Shown: positions 17,335-26,286 of the stretch, piece by piece | How positions within the stretch are numbered: the stretch's first letter is position 1 | Layout of the letters: every line of letters begins with the position of its first letter | Assembly (NCBI RefSeq): GCF_001832905.1 | Contig: NZ_MKIR01000020.1 | Coordinates: 29,732 to 93,731, forward strand | Reading direction: 5' to 3' | From: Floricoccus tropicus | GTDB lineage: Bacteria; Bacillota; Bacilli; Lactobacillales; Streptococcaceae | DNA: 64,000 bases | Program-made: the position numbers and the translations under genes | Notes under the pieces: generated by a model | What the model was told of the DNA's origin: nothing | The model's database searches: none | The model's input: the letters and a program-made list of their open reading frames with translations, nothing else

Positions 17335-17366
17335 AAGAAAAACGAGCGGGCATGCTCGTTTTTCTT
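17335..17366 (-). terminator. Strong bidirectional terminator-like hairpin
   Basis: AAGAAAAACGAGC-GGGCAT-GCTCGTTTTTCTT is a perfect 13-bp inverted repeat with T-tracts on both strands. No protein gene ends nearby on either strand, which suggests a short untranslated transcript (see 17367-17574). Confidence 0.8.
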
Positions 17367-17574
17367 GTAGGAATTTTTTTTGGAGTTTTATTTTAAGGAG
17401 TTTGCAAGTTTTATTAATAATAAGACTTGCGGAGTTTTATGAAAAAAAGTTTTGAGTTATCTAATTGCTTACACTGGATAATCTCTAAAATTCATTTTTT
17501 ATAGAAGGTTTATCACCTGTCTATGTATATATAATAATATAAATGATATTTAAGAACATCAGACTTAAGACTGA
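17367..17574 (-). ncRNA. Possible short RNA between gnd and the MITE (weak)
   Basis: On the minus strand the region ends in the strong hairpin at 17335-17366. It contains a stem-loop with GCAAGT...ACTTGC arms (17403-17430) flanked by three AAACTCC words, one of them extended to ACTCCTT, which complements a Shine-Dalgarno sequence. I did not find a convincing promoter; TAGACA near 17517-17522 has no good -10 partner. This could instead be an untranslated remnant. Confidence 0.3.
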
Positions 17575-17612
17575 AATTTAAAAAGAATCTCCTAAGAGAC
17601 TCTTTTTAAATT
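17575..17612 (-). terminator. Terminator of gnd
   Basis: A 17-bp inverted repeat with one wobble pair (AATTTAAAAAGAATCTC and its partner) overlaps the stop codon of gnd at 17611-17613 and gives a T-rich end on the minus strand. Confidence 0.85.
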
Positions 17613-19035
17613 ATTTTTCATCATACCAGTTATAATGGAATGTACCTGGACGATCTGTTCTTTCATATGTGTGGGCACCAAAGTAATCACGTTGTGCTTG
17701 GATTAGATTAGCTGGTAATACTTCTGAACGGTAGCTATCAAAGTATGCAATTGCAGAAGAGAATGTTGGCACTGGAACACCTGCTTGAACAGCTAGGCCA
17801 ACTACATCACGAACTGATTGTTGATACTTCTCAGTTATTTCAACAAAGTAATCATCTAATAGCAAGTTTTCAAGGTCAGCATCACGATCATAAGCATCAG
17901 TAATTTTTTGTAGGAAACGAGCACGGATAATACATCCCGCACGCCAGATGCTTGCAATGTCAGCAAATGGTAGATCCCAATTATTTTCTTTACTTGCAAC
18001 ACGAAGTTGAGCAAAACCTTGAGCGTAGCTCATAATTTTTGAGAAATATAAAGCTTGTCGAATTTTTTCAATTAGTTCTTCCTTATTAATTTCAGCTGCA
18101 ACTAGGCTTGCTTTTGGTAAAACTTCACTAGCCTTCACACGTTCATCTTTATAAGTTGAAATGTAACGAGCAAATACAGACTCAGTGATAAGAGGAAGTG
18201 GAACACCTGAATCTAATGCAGATTGGCTAGTCCATTTACCTGTCCCTTTATTTCCTGCAGCATCAAGGATAACGTCTACTATCGGTTTACCAGTTCCAAG
18301 ATCATCTTTACGAGTCAAGATATCTGAAGTAATTTCAATTAGGTAACTATCCAATTCACCTTTGTTCCATTCAGTAAAGACATCAGCCATCTCATCAGCA
18401 GTCATTCCTAGTAAGTGTTTCATAAGGTCATATGATTCAGCGATTAATTGCATGTCACCATATTCGATACCATTGTGAACCATTTTAACATAGTGACCAG
18501 CACCATCAGGGCCAATATAAGTAACACAAGGTTTTCCATCTTCCGGAGCTTTAGCTGAAATTTCTTCAAATACAGGTGCAATCAGATCATAAGCTTCGCG
18601 TTGTCCTCCTGGCATGATTGAAGGACCTTCAAGAGCTCCTTTTTCTCCACCTGATACACCAGTACCAATGAAATTAATACCAGAATCAGCAAGCTCATTA
18701 TTACGACGAATTGTATCTTTGTAGAAAGTATTACCACCATCGATTAGGATATCACCTTTGTCTAAGTATGGAAGTAAGTTTTGGATTGTAGCGTCAGTTC
18801 CAGGTCCTGCTTGAACCATAAGCATAATACGACGTGGTTTTTCAATAGAATTTACAAATGTTTCAATATCATAGCTAGGTACAAAATTTTTATCTGGGTG
18901 ACTAGCAACTACGTCCTCAGTTTTTTCGCGGCTACGGTTGAAAATTGCAACTGTATACCCTCTTGATTCAATATTTAGAGCAAGATTACGACCCATTACG
19001 GCCATACCAACTACACCAAAATTCGCTTGTGTCAT
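17611..19035 (-). CDS. gnd: 6-phosphogluconate dehydrogenase, decarboxylating
   Basis: Gnd converts 6-phosphogluconate to ribulose 5-phosphate with NADPH formation in the oxidative pentose phosphate pathway. The 474-residue protein has the Rossmann motif [15 protein letters not shown] at the N terminus, [11 protein letters not shown] near residue 128 (substrate loop), the catalytic [13 protein letters not shown] near 183-195, and a C-terminal helical domain ending in [16 protein letters not shown]. The length is normal. It has its own promoter and terminator. No neighbouring pathway gene is present. Confidence 0.96.
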   Translation of the reverse strand: MTQANFGVVGMAVMGRNLALNIESRGYTVAIFNRSREKTEDVVASHPDKNFVPSYDIETFVNSIEKPRRIMLMVQAGPGTDATIQNLLPYLDKGDILIDGGNTFYKDTIRRNNELADSGINFIGTGVSGGEKGALEGPSIMPGGQREAYDLIAPVFEEISAKAPEDGKPCVTYIGPDGAGHYVKMVHNGIEYGDMQLIAESYDLMKHLLGMTADEMADVFTEWNKGELDSYLIEITSDILTRKDDLGTGKPIVDVILDAAGNKGTGKWTSQSALDSGVPLPLITESVFARYISTYKDERVKASEVLPKASLVAAEINKEELIEKIRQALYFSKIMSYAQGFAQLRVASKENNWDLPFADIASIWRAGCIIRARFLQKITDAYDRDADLENLLLDDYFVEITEKYQQSVRDVVGLAVQAGVPVPTFSSAIAYFDSYRSEVLPANLIQAQRDYFGAHTYERTDRPGTFHYNWYDEK

Positions 19036-19082
19036 CTATATTCTCCTATTTCATTAAGTAAAATTTTTACATTATTCTTTAA

Positions 19083-19110
19083 ATTATAACATTTTTAGTC
19101 CAAAAATCAA
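19083..19110 (-). promoter_or_regulatory. Promoter of gnd
   Basis: On the minus strand TTGATT (19105-19110) and TATAAT (19083-19088) are spaced by 16 bases. Confidence 0.6.
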
Positions 19111-19129
19111 TTTAATATCACAGTTCAGA

Positions 19130-19663
19130 CTAGTCAAATAAGCCATCAAGACTTGCAAAAGGAGATTTTTTTTCGCTTTCCTTTTCCTCTTGTTTAAGAG
19201 CATAATCTTCCTCTGATAAAATTTCCCAATCATTACCACTTGGTAAATTATCATTTTCCTCTTCCGCAGGTGTCAGCACGCGCAAAGGAATTTCTAAAAT
19301 AATATTATCAGCAACCGACTCATCTAAACTAATGGCATCGCGTTCTAAAATCAAAACATTTTCATCTTCTAAAAGATTTTTTTCTTCCTTAAGATAATCC
19401 TCAGTGACAAAAGTCTCATTGACAGGAATATCATTAACTAAATCGACCTGCTCCAAACTTCTTGTTGACGGAAGTGATAAAGTATAATCAGCTTGGTAGT
19501 CTAGAAGATATAAACCATCCTCATAGCTCACTGATCCTGCAACATGAACTGGAGTCAAAGAAATTACCTCCGGATAACGCTCCTTCAAGTTTTTTTCTAA
19601 GTCTAACACCTCATCAAAATTTATTGTTTCTCTTTTTCTAATCTCGTTCAAAGACCATTGCAT
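19130..19663 (-). CDS. yceD: YceD family protein (DUF177)
   Basis: DUF177 proteins are implicated in 23S rRNA accumulation in plants and bacteria and usually precede rpmF. The 177-residue acidic protein has the typical central segment with AGSVSYEDGLYLLDYQADYTLSLPS-type strands and a low-complexity acidic C terminus. The pair of cysteines found in some members is missing. Here rpmF does not follow; gnd does, with its own promoter. A GGAGG-type ribosome binding site precedes the ATG. Confidence 0.82.
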   Translation of the reverse strand: MQWSLNEIRKRETINFDEVLDLEKNLKERYPEVISLTPVHVAGSVSYEDGLYLLDYQADYTLSLPSTRSLEQVDLVNDIPVNETFVTEDYLKEEKNLLEDENVLILERDAISLDESVADNIILEIPLRVLTPAEEENDNLPSGNDWEILSEEDYALKQEEKESEKKSPFASLDGLFD

Positions 19664-19783
19664 TATATGTATGCCTCCTTTAAAGTATTCCCCTAATTTT
19701 ACAATATTTTACTTAAAATTACTAAAAGAATATTTCCATTGCATCTTTTTCTTACTAGTTTAAAATAAAGATAGGAGGTTCCC

Positions 19784-20218
19784 ATGATAAAAAAAGCAAA
19801 TATAGAAAATTTAGAAATTGTCAGCAGCCTAGCAAAATCCCTGTGGCCAGATAATAACCTTGATGACTTAAGAGAAGAATTTACTGGTATTTTAAATGAT
19901 AAAGAAGCAGCAATTTTCCTCCAAGAAGATAATGGAGAATTTATCGGCTTCGCCCAATGTCAACTTAGACATGACTATGTTGAAGGTTGTGACTCCTCTC
20001 CAGTTGGTTACCTTGAAGGAATTTACATTAAAGAAAATCGCCGGAGACAAGGCTTTGCACATGACTTGCTTAGAGCATGTCAAGAGTGGGCTTGCGAATC
20101 TGACTGTTTAGAATTTGCCAGCGATTGTGAACTTGATAATCTTGACAGTTTAGCCTTTCATATTAAAATGGGGTTTATGGAAGTGAATAGAATCATTTGT
20201 TTCAAAAAAGAATTATAG
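19784..20218 (+). CDS. GNAT acetyltransferase resembling aminoglycoside 6'-N-acetyltransferases
   Basis: The 144-residue GNAT protein contains RHDYVEGCDSSPVGYLEGI (residues 62-80), which closely recalls the RHDYVNGCESSPV.YLEGI segment of the AAC(6')-Ic/If subgroup as I remember it. The acetyl-CoA loop RRRQGFA is at 86-92, and C-terminal FHIKMGFMEVNRIICFKK matches the same group. AAC(6') enzymes acetylate the 6' amine of kanamycin-type aminoglycosides. Chromosomal copies may have another natural substrate, and activity cannot be read from sequence. It is monocistronic, with AGGAGG before the ATG and a terminator after the stop. Confidence 0.75.
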   Translation: MIKKANIENLEIVSSLAKSLWPDNNLDDLREEFTGILNDKEAAIFLQEDNGEFIGFAQCQLRHDYVEGCDSSPVGYLEGIYIKENRRRQGFAHDLLRACQEWACESDCLEFASDCELDNLDSLAFHIKMGFMEVNRIICFKKEL

Positions 20219-20221
20219 AGC

Positions 20222-20286
20222 AAAAGACCAAAAATCTTAGGAATGATTTTTGGTCTTTTTATATTGGTTATCTGTTAAACCAATAT
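20222..20286. terminator. Two hairpins between convergent genes
   Basis: AAAAGACCAAAAATC-N8-GATTTTTGGTCTTTT (20222-20259) serves the acetyltransferase gene. A second hairpin, ATATTGGTT...AACCAATAT (20261-20286), lies just after the scrK stop and may serve the minus strand together with the first. Confidence 0.8.
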
Positions 20287-20288
20287 CA

Positions 20289-21164
20289 CTATTCATTTAA
20301 TTGTTTCAAGGCTAGAGCAAAATTTCCAAGGGTTGCTGAACCATTATTGGCAATTAGTGGTCTAGTAATATATTTTTCAAGAGGTGGTAATTCAACATAG
20401 TCATCGAATAACTCTTTGAATTGTTGGCGCACTTTGACTAATAAATCTTCGTCAACTACACTTCCACCAAAAACAACCTTTTCTGGACGAGTAATCAGAG
20501 TAACTTGAATTACAGCTTGTGCTAAATAATATGCTAGTACGTCAAATACAGGGTCAGTTCGTGGAACATTTTCCCCTTTGATACCCAAACGAGCTTCAAA
20601 GGTTGGTCCAGCTACAAGACCTTCTAGACAGTCCCCGTGAAATGGACAGCTACCCGGAAACTCTAAGTCATCTGGGTGTCTTCTTAGATATGTATGACCC
20701 ATTTCTGTGTGTCCCATACCTCCTAGGAACTCGCCATCAATAACTGCTCCACCACCTACACCTGTACCTACTGTGTAGTATACAAGTGATTCGATTTTTT
20801 CATTTGAAAGTGTAGACATAATATATTCGCCGTAAGCCGAACCATTAACATCTGTTGTCCATGAAATAGGTACATTGAATGCTTCTTTAATAACTCCAAC
20901 AACATCAGTATCTTGCCAGCCTGGCTTCGGTGTCTTAGTGATGTAACCATACTTAGGAGAACTTTTACGAATTTCAATCGGTCCAAAAGATGCAATCCCG
21001 ATAGCTTCAACGTCATGTTGTTTAAAATATTCCACAACCTTACCTAGTGTTTCTTCAGGTGTTGTTGTTGGTATAGAAACTTGATCCTTAACACGGTAAT
21101 CCTCATCACCTATTGCACAGATGAATTTAGTTCCACCAGCTTCAATACTACCAAATAGTCTCAT
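20289..21164 (-). CDS. scrK: Fructokinase, ROK family
   Basis: ScrK phosphorylates the fructose released when ScrB cleaves sucrose 6-phosphate. The 291-residue protein starts GSIEAGGTKFICAIGDED, an ATP-binding phosphate-1 motif. It has TVGTGVGGGAVI in the middle and the ROK zinc motif HTEMGHTYLRRHPDD...CPFHGDCLEG. Length and motifs fit the bacterial fructokinase subgroup. The gene lies 26 bases after scrA on the same strand and completes the sucrose pathway encoded here. Confidence 0.93.
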   Translation of the reverse strand: MRLFGSIEAGGTKFICAIGDEDYRVKDQVSIPTTTPEETLGKVVEYFKQHDVEAIGIASFGPIEIRKSSPKYGYITKTPKPGWQDTDVVGVIKEAFNVPISWTTDVNGSAYGEYIMSTLSNEKIESLVYYTVGTGVGGGAVIDGEFLGGMGHTEMGHTYLRRHPDDLEFPGSCPFHGDCLEGLVAGPTFEARLGIKGENVPRTDPVFDVLAYYLAQAVIQVTLITRPEKVVFGGSVVDEDLLVKVRQQFKELFDDYVELPPLEKYITRPLIANNGSATLGNFALALKQLNE

Positions 21165-21190
21165 TTGTCTACTCCTTTAATAAATATAAT

Positions 21191-23101
21191 TTATGCTTTA
21201 ATAGCTGCTTCAGCTTCATATGGTTGAGACAAACTTAAGATTTCATCACCATGAGTAACAATATCTCGATCAGTGATAGTATCTACACCCGCATAGTCAC
21301 TAGTATTTGTGACAATAACCATCGTCATGTCTGAAAGCCCTTTCGCTTCTATTTTACCACGATTAAAGCTACCTAACAATTGTCCTTTTTTAACAATATC
21401 GCCTTCTTTAACATTCGCTTCAAAACCATCACCTGCCATACTTACTGTATCAATACCAATGTGGATTAAAATCTCAGCAGCATGTTCTGTTTTAATTCCA
21501 TATGCATGACCAGTTTCAAAGGCTACACTGATAATTCCATCTGCTGGAGCATATACTTTATCGTCAGTAGGCTTAATAGCAACTCCTTGTCCCATCATAC
21601 CACTTGAAAATACTTGATCATCAACTTTATTAAGAGGAGTTAACTGACCAGAGATTGGAGCAAAAATAACTTCATCAGATGGTGCTTCATCAGTAACATT
21701 TGCCACTGTTTCATCAACTATTTCTTTATCTTCATATCCAAACATATAAGTCAATACAAAGGCAATTGCAACTGAAACAATATTAACAAGAAGATATCTG
21801 ACTACTTGACCATTTAAATATAAAAGAGTTCCTGGAATCACTGTTACTGCCATACCTGTACCCGCTAAATGCATGATACTAGCTAGCCATCCACCAACTG
21901 CTCCTCCAACAAGACCAAAGGCAAACGGTTTAACAAAACGTAAGTTCACCCCAAAAATTGCAGGTTCTGTAATACCTAGAAAAGCTGAAAGTGCTGATGG
22001 GAAAGCTAAAGCTTTCATTTTTTTAGATTTTGTCTTCATACCAACAGCAAGTGTTGCTCCGCCTTGAGCTGCAATTGCACATGTGATAATAGCGTTGAAG
22101 GCATTTTTACCTGTATTAGCTAGCAACTGAACTTCTAAGAAATTGAAGATGTGATGGATACCTGTAACCACGATTAATTGATGGAAGAATCCTAAAATTA
22201 GACCTGCTAGACCAAAAGGTAAAGCTAAAATCCATTCAGTGGCATTAAGTACAACTGTTTCTAGAGAATGGAAAACTGGTCCGATTACTAATAGACCTGC
22301 TAAACTCATAACAAACATAGTTACAAATGGAGTCACTAGTAAGTCCAAAGCATCTGGAATTGATTTCCTCAATTTTTGTTCAAGTTTTGAACCAAGGAAT
22401 CCAACTATAAAGGCTGGTAAAACTGTCCCTTGATAACCAACAACTGGAATGAAATCAAATAACATAATTGCATGCGCATCTCCACTTGCTACTGCATAGG
22501 CATTTGGAAGATTTGGACTTACCATCATAAGACCAAGAACAATACCAATTACAGGACTACCACCAAATACCTTAAAACTTGACCAACATACCAATGCTGG
22601 TAAAAAAGCGAAGGCAGTATCTGTTAATATTTGTGTGTACATTAGGAAGTTTGGATCAATTGATTCAGGGGTTGTTCCAAATACTTTAAGAATTTCTGGC
22701 TGAGTTATAAGTCCTCTTAGTCCCATAAACAGACCAGTAGCAACTAAAACTGGAATAATTGGTACAAACACATCACCGAAAGTTCTAATCAATCGTTGCA
22801 ATGGATTACCTGATTTTTTCGCTTCTTCCTTCATTTCAGAAACAGATTCAGTAGCTAGACCAAGTTTTACAACTTCATCATAAATCTTATTTACCGTACC
22901 TGTACCAAAGATAATTTGAAACTGACCTGAAGTAAAGAACGATCCTTTAACCTTGTCAATTTCATCAACACGATCATGATTTATTTTTGCTTCATCATTA
23001 ACCATAATCCTTAAACGTGTAGCACAGTGTGCAACGCTACGAATGTTTGAGTCCCCACCAACAGCTTCAATTACTGCTTTGGCTATTTCTCTGTTTTCCA
23101 T
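21191..23101 (-). CDS. scrA: Sucrose-specific PTS permease EIIBCA
   Basis: The permease imports sucrose and phosphorylates it to sucrose 6-phosphate using HPr phosphate. The 636-residue protein has domains in the order B-C-A. The EIIB domain carries phosphocysteine Cys26 in HCATRLRIMV. A roughly ten-helix EIIC domain spans about 105-460. The EIIA domain starts near residue 485, with the phosphohistidine in EILIHIGIDTVSM. The B-C-A order matches streptococcal and lactococcal ScrA. The promoter carries an operator shared with the divergent scrB and a cre-like site. Confidence 0.95.
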   Translation of the reverse strand: MENREIAKAVIEAVGGDSNIRSVAHCATRLRIMVNDEAKINHDRVDEIDKVKGSFFTSGQFQIIFGTGTVNKIYDEVVKLGLATESVSEMKEEAKKSGNPLQRLIRTFGDVFVPIIPVLVATGLFMGLRGLITQPEILKVFGTTPESIDPNFLMYTQILTDTAFAFLPALVCWSSFKVFGGSPVIGIVLGLMMVSPNLPNAYAVASGDAHAIMLFDFIPVVGYQGTVLPAFIVGFLGSKLEQKLRKSIPDALDLLVTPFVTMFVMSLAGLLVIGPVFHSLETVVLNATEWILALPFGLAGLILGFFHQLIVVTGIHHIFNFLEVQLLANTGKNAFNAIITCAIAAQGGATLAVGMKTKSKKMKALAFPSALSAFLGITEPAIFGVNLRFVKPFAFGLVGGAVGGWLASIMHLAGTGMAVTVIPGTLLYLNGQVVRYLLVNIVSVAIAFVLTYMFGYEDKEIVDETVANVTDEAPSDEVIFAPISGQLTPLNKVDDQVFSSGMMGQGVAIKPTDDKVYAPADGIISVAFETGHAYGIKTEHAAEILIHIGIDTVSMAGDGFEANVKEGDIVKKGQLLGSFNRGKIEAKGLSDMTMVIVTNTSDYAGVDTITDRDIVTHGDEILSLSQPYEAEAAIKA

Positions 23102-23125
23102 AAACTCTCCTATTCTCCTTTTGTT

Positions 23126-23266
23126 TTGTAAGCGGTTTATAGTTCTATTATAAATTATTTTATTTTTCTGTCAAACGTTTATCACAAATTTATATAAAAA
23201 TTTTTAAAAATGCTTTAATAGCAAGGAGGAAGCGTTTGACATTTCATGTCATTTATCATAATATTA
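23126..23266. promoter_or_regulatory. Divergent scrA / scrB promoters with paired operators and a cre-like site
   Basis: Leftward: TTGACA (23169-23174) and TATAAT with 16 bases between. Rightward: TTGACA (23236-23241) and TAATAT with 17. Each -35 box is embedded in the same motif, AAACGTTTGACA-like (23169-23180 and 23230-23241), in opposite orientation: two ScrR-type operators. TTGTAAGCGGTTTAT (23126-23140) matches the CcpA cre consensus at 13 of 15 positions downstream of the scrA start site. Confidence 0.75.
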
Positions 23267-23290
23267 AAGAAAAAATGGAGGAAACATAAT

Positions 23291-24715
23291 ATGGAATGGA
23301 CGCGTGAATTACGCTATAAAAATTATAATGAATGGCCTCAAGAATATATTGATGATATCTTAAAGAAGGCTGAAAATTCCGTGTGGAAAAATAGTTTTCA
23401 CATTGAACCCCAGTCTGGACTTTTAAATGATCCAAACGGATTTTCTTATTTCAATGGTAAATGGCATCTGTTTTATCAACATTTTCCATACGGTGCTTCT
23501 CATGGATTAAAATCTTGGTCACACGTAACTTCTGACGACCTTATTAATTGGCAACTTGATGACATACAGGTTTTACCGGATACAAAATTTGATAGCCATG
23601 GTGCGTATTCAGGAAGTGCATATGAAATAGATGGTAAACTTTTTCTATTCTATACTGGAAACCATCGCGATCAAAATTGGACTCGACATCCCTACCAAGT
23701 AGGGGCATTAATGGATTCTAATGGCGATATCAAAAAGTTCGATCAACCACTTATAAATCCTGATGACAACTACACTGATCATTTTCGTGATCCAATGATT
23801 TTTGAATACGAAGACAAGCTCTACATGATCCTTGGTGCTCAGAGAAAAGACAAAACTGGCACAGTTGTTCTTTATGAAGCTATTGACAATAAGATTGAAA
23901 ATTGGAGAAAAGTAGAGGAATTAAAATTTACGGATCTCGATCTTGGCTACATGGTAGAATGTCCAAATCTCGTATTTGTTGATAAAAAACCAGTTCTTCT
24001 ACTTTGTCCACAGGGGATGGATAAAATTGATAGTAAAAATATTTATCCACAAGCATACGTGATTGGAGAAAATTTCAATCCACAAACTGCTGAAATTGTT
24101 AATCCACATGATATGAAAATTCTTGACTATGGTTTTGATGTTTATGCCAGCCAAGCATTCAATGCTCCAAACGGTATGGCACTTATGACATCATGGCTAG
24201 GATTGCCCGACATTAGCTATCCAACAGATGAATTAGGACATCAAGGTGCTATGAGTCTAGTCAAAGAGTTAACTATTAAAGATGGTAATTTATATCAATA
24301 TCCAGTTAAATCTGTGGAATCATTAAGAAAAAATACTTTTCAAGCTGAGAAATTTAAATTTGAAAAAAATGCCTATGAAACTGAAATTATCGTAAAAGCC
24401 CTTTCAAATGCTGAAATCACTTTCTACGGTTCAGATGATAATAAACAAGGATTGAAGCTGATTCTTGAAAATGGAAAAGCTATTCTAGATAGATCTAAAT
24501 GTGGTATTCAGTTTGCCCTTGAGTATGATAATGTAAGAACATTCGAATATGATAATAGTAAAGACCTTAAAATCAATGCCTTCGTTGATGCAAGCGTTAT
24601 TGAAATTTTCTTCAATGATGGTCAATATGCATCTTCAAGTCGGGTTTATCCAGAAGCTGGTAATACAATATTCCAAGTGAAAGGTACTGCTCCTGCAGTC
24701 TTACATGAATTCTAA
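23291..24715 (+). CDS. scrB: Sucrose-6-phosphate hydrolase (GH32)
   Basis: ScrB cleaves sucrose 6-phosphate to glucose 6-phosphate and fructose. The 474-residue protein has the GH32 nucleophile in LNDPNG (residues 45-50, Asp47), FRDPM with RDP at 166-168, and the acid/base Glu223 in ECP. It ends in a beta-sandwich domain. The ATG at 23291 is used because TGGAGG lies just upstream; the earlier ATG at 23246 adds a basic 15-residue tail without a ribosome binding site. Its stop overlaps the start of scrR by one base. Confidence 0.95.
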   Translation: MEWTRELRYKNYNEWPQEYIDDILKKAENSVWKNSFHIEPQSGLLNDPNGFSYFNGKWHLFYQHFPYGASHGLKSWSHVTSDDLINWQLDDIQVLPDTKFDSHGAYSGSAYEIDGKLFLFYTGNHRDQNWTRHPYQVGALMDSNGDIKKFDQPLINPDDNYTDHFRDPMIFEYEDKLYMILGAQRKDKTGTVVLYEAIDNKIENWRKVEELKFTDLDLGYMVECPNLVFVDKKPVLLLCPQGMDKIDSKNIYPQAYVIGENFNPQTAEIVNPHDMKILDYGFDVYASQAFNAPNGMALMTSWLGLPDISYPTDELGHQGAMSLVKELTIKDGNLYQYPVKSVESLRKNTFQAEKFKFEKNAYETEIIVKALSNAEITFYGSDDNKQGLKLILENGKAILDRSKCGIQFALEYDNVRTFEYDNSKDLKINAFVDASVIEIFFNDGQYASSSRVYPEAGNTIFQVKGTAPAVLHEF

Positions 24716-25653
24716 TGGCCAAACTAACTGATGTTGCTAAACTTGCAGGCGTTAGTCCGACTACTGTCAGTCGGGTTATCAACAACTATGGATATCTGAG
24801 TCAAAAAACGATTGATAAGGTCCATGCTGCAATGCAAGAGCTCAATTACCAACCAAATAATCTTGCCAGAAGTCTACAAGGAAAGAAAACTCAATTAATT
24901 GGCTTAATCTTTCCCTCTCTAAAAAATCCATTTTATGCTGAGTTAATCGAATATCTCGAAAAAAAATTATTTGATAGAGAATACAAGGTTATCTTTTGCA
25001 ATAGTGAAAATAATCCTGAGAAGGAAAAATACTACCTTCAAATGCTTGCTGCTAATCAGGTGGATGGAATTATCTCTAGTAGTCATAACTTGGGCATAGA
25101 TGAGTACGAAAGGCTAAACTTGCCAATCGTAAGTTTTGACAGACTGCTAAGTCCTAAAATCACTACTGTATCAAGCGACAATCTAGCGGGAGGTAAACTA
25201 TCAGCCCATGCTTTAATTGAACGTGGAGCAAAGAATTTAGCCATCATCTCCGGTGCTAGTCAGTCAGGTAGTCCCTCTGATTATAGAACCCAAGGATTTA
25301 TGGAGGTGGCGACTACTTTTGACCTTCCTTGTAAACACTTAGAGATTCCATCAGGGACAATTATTAGCATCAAGAAAAATAAAATTAAGAAATTTATTGA
25401 AGAAAATAATTTTGATGGTATAGCCTGTACTGATGATCTAACAGCAATCTACTGTGAAGAATATACAAATTGCCCAATTATTGGTTATGACGGGACAGAA
25501 TTAATTCAAGCTCTACATCCTGAACTTCTAACCATCGTTCAACCGATTGAGGAGCTTGCACAAGTTCTAGTCGATGTTATTATTGATAAGATTAACGGTA
25601 AGGAAACTGAACTTGAAATAATATTACCTATTAAGCTTCAACAAAATATTTAA
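24715..25653 (+). CDS. scrR: LacI-family repressor of the sucrose genes
   Basis: The 312-residue protein has an N-terminal helix-turn-helix (KLTDVAKLAGVSPTTVSRVI, residues 3-22), a hinge, and a periplasmic-binding-protein-like sensor domain. Location directly after scrB, with a one-base overlap, and the two operator copies in the scrA/scrB intergenic region support the ScrR role. The inducer in relatives is sucrose 6-phosphate or fructose; this is family knowledge. Autoregulation is expected, because it is transcribed from the scrB promoter. Confidence 0.9.
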   Translation: MAKLTDVAKLAGVSPTTVSRVINNYGYLSQKTIDKVHAAMQELNYQPNNLARSLQGKKTQLIGLIFPSLKNPFYAELIEYLEKKLFDREYKVIFCNSENNPEKEKYYLQMLAANQVDGIISSSHNLGIDEYERLNLPIVSFDRLLSPKITTVSSDNLAGGKLSAHALIERGAKNLAIISGASQSGSPSDYRTQGFMEVATTFDLPCKHLEIPSGTIISIKKNKIKKFIEENNFDGIACTDDLTAIYCEEYTNCPIIGYDGTELIQALHPELLTIVQPIEELAQVLVDVIIDKINGKETELEIILPIKLQQNI

Positions 25654-25656
25654 GCA

Positions 25657-25685
25657 AAAAAACAAGCCAAATTGGCTTGTTTTTT
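25657..25685. terminator. Bidirectional terminator between scrR and leuD
   Basis: AAAAAACAAGCC-AAATT-GGCTTGTTTTTT forms a 12-bp stem with poly-A and poly-T flanks, overlapping the leuD stop at 25684-25686. Confidence 0.88.
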
Positions 25686-26286
25686 AGATTCCCACTTCTC
25701 TTAAGTAGCTTGGACGATTTTCCTCATATCTACTAATTAAATCATCAAATTCCATTGTAAGTCCAATGTCATCTAGTCCATTAACTAACTTCCTTTTCCA
25801 CTCTGCATCTATATCAAATAAATATGATTTTTCTGATGTTTCAATAGTTTGGTTCGGAAGATCTACAATGATTTCTTGGTCTGGTAAAAGATTAGCCAGT
25901 TCCTCACGACTTTCCTCAGCAAGAACGATTGGCAAAAGACCATTCTTAAGAGCATTATTATAGAAAATATCTGAATATGATCCTGCAATGATTACCTTAA
26001 ATCCATAATCTTTGATTGCCCATGCAGCATGTTCACGACTTGAACCCGAACCAAAATTATCACCACTGATTAAGATAGTTGCACCTCGGTACTGAGGCTT
26101 GTTAAGTACAAAATCAGGATTTTCTTCCTTGCCATTTTCTAAATAGCGCCATTCAAAAAACATATTTTTCCCAAAACCAATTTTGTCTGTGGCCTTTAAA
26201 AATTGCTTGGGAATAATTTGGTCAGTATCAATATTATCATTCATTAGAGGTACGGTTGTACCTTCATAAACTGTAAACTTTTCCAT
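25684..26286 (-). CDS. leuD: 3-isopropylmalate dehydratase, small subunit
   Basis: LeuD is the swivelling small subunit that, with LeuC, isomerises 2-isopropylmalate to 3-isopropylmalate in leucine synthesis. The 200-residue protein has [13 protein letters not shown] near the start and [13 protein letters not shown] near residue 78, the substrate-binding signature of the aconitase C-terminal domain. Its start overlaps the leuC stop. The length matches the bacterial family. Confidence 0.96.
   Translation of the reverse strand: MEKFTVYEGTTVPLMNDNIDTDQIIPKQFLKATDKIGFGKNMFFEWRYLENGKEENPDFVLNKPQYRGATILISGDNFGSGSSREHAAWAIKDYGFKVIIAGSYSDIFYNNALKNGLLPIVLAEESREELANLLPDQEIIVDLPNQTIETSEKSYLFDIDAEWKRKLVNGLDDIGLTMEFDDLISRYEENRPSYLREVGI

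Noticed and set aside
17439..17504. 21-codon plus-strand frame with GGAG upstream between the MITE and gnd
   Set aside because: The encoded peptide has no recognised features and the setting fits a structured noncoding region; the match to a ribosome binding site is one of several GGAGTTT words there.
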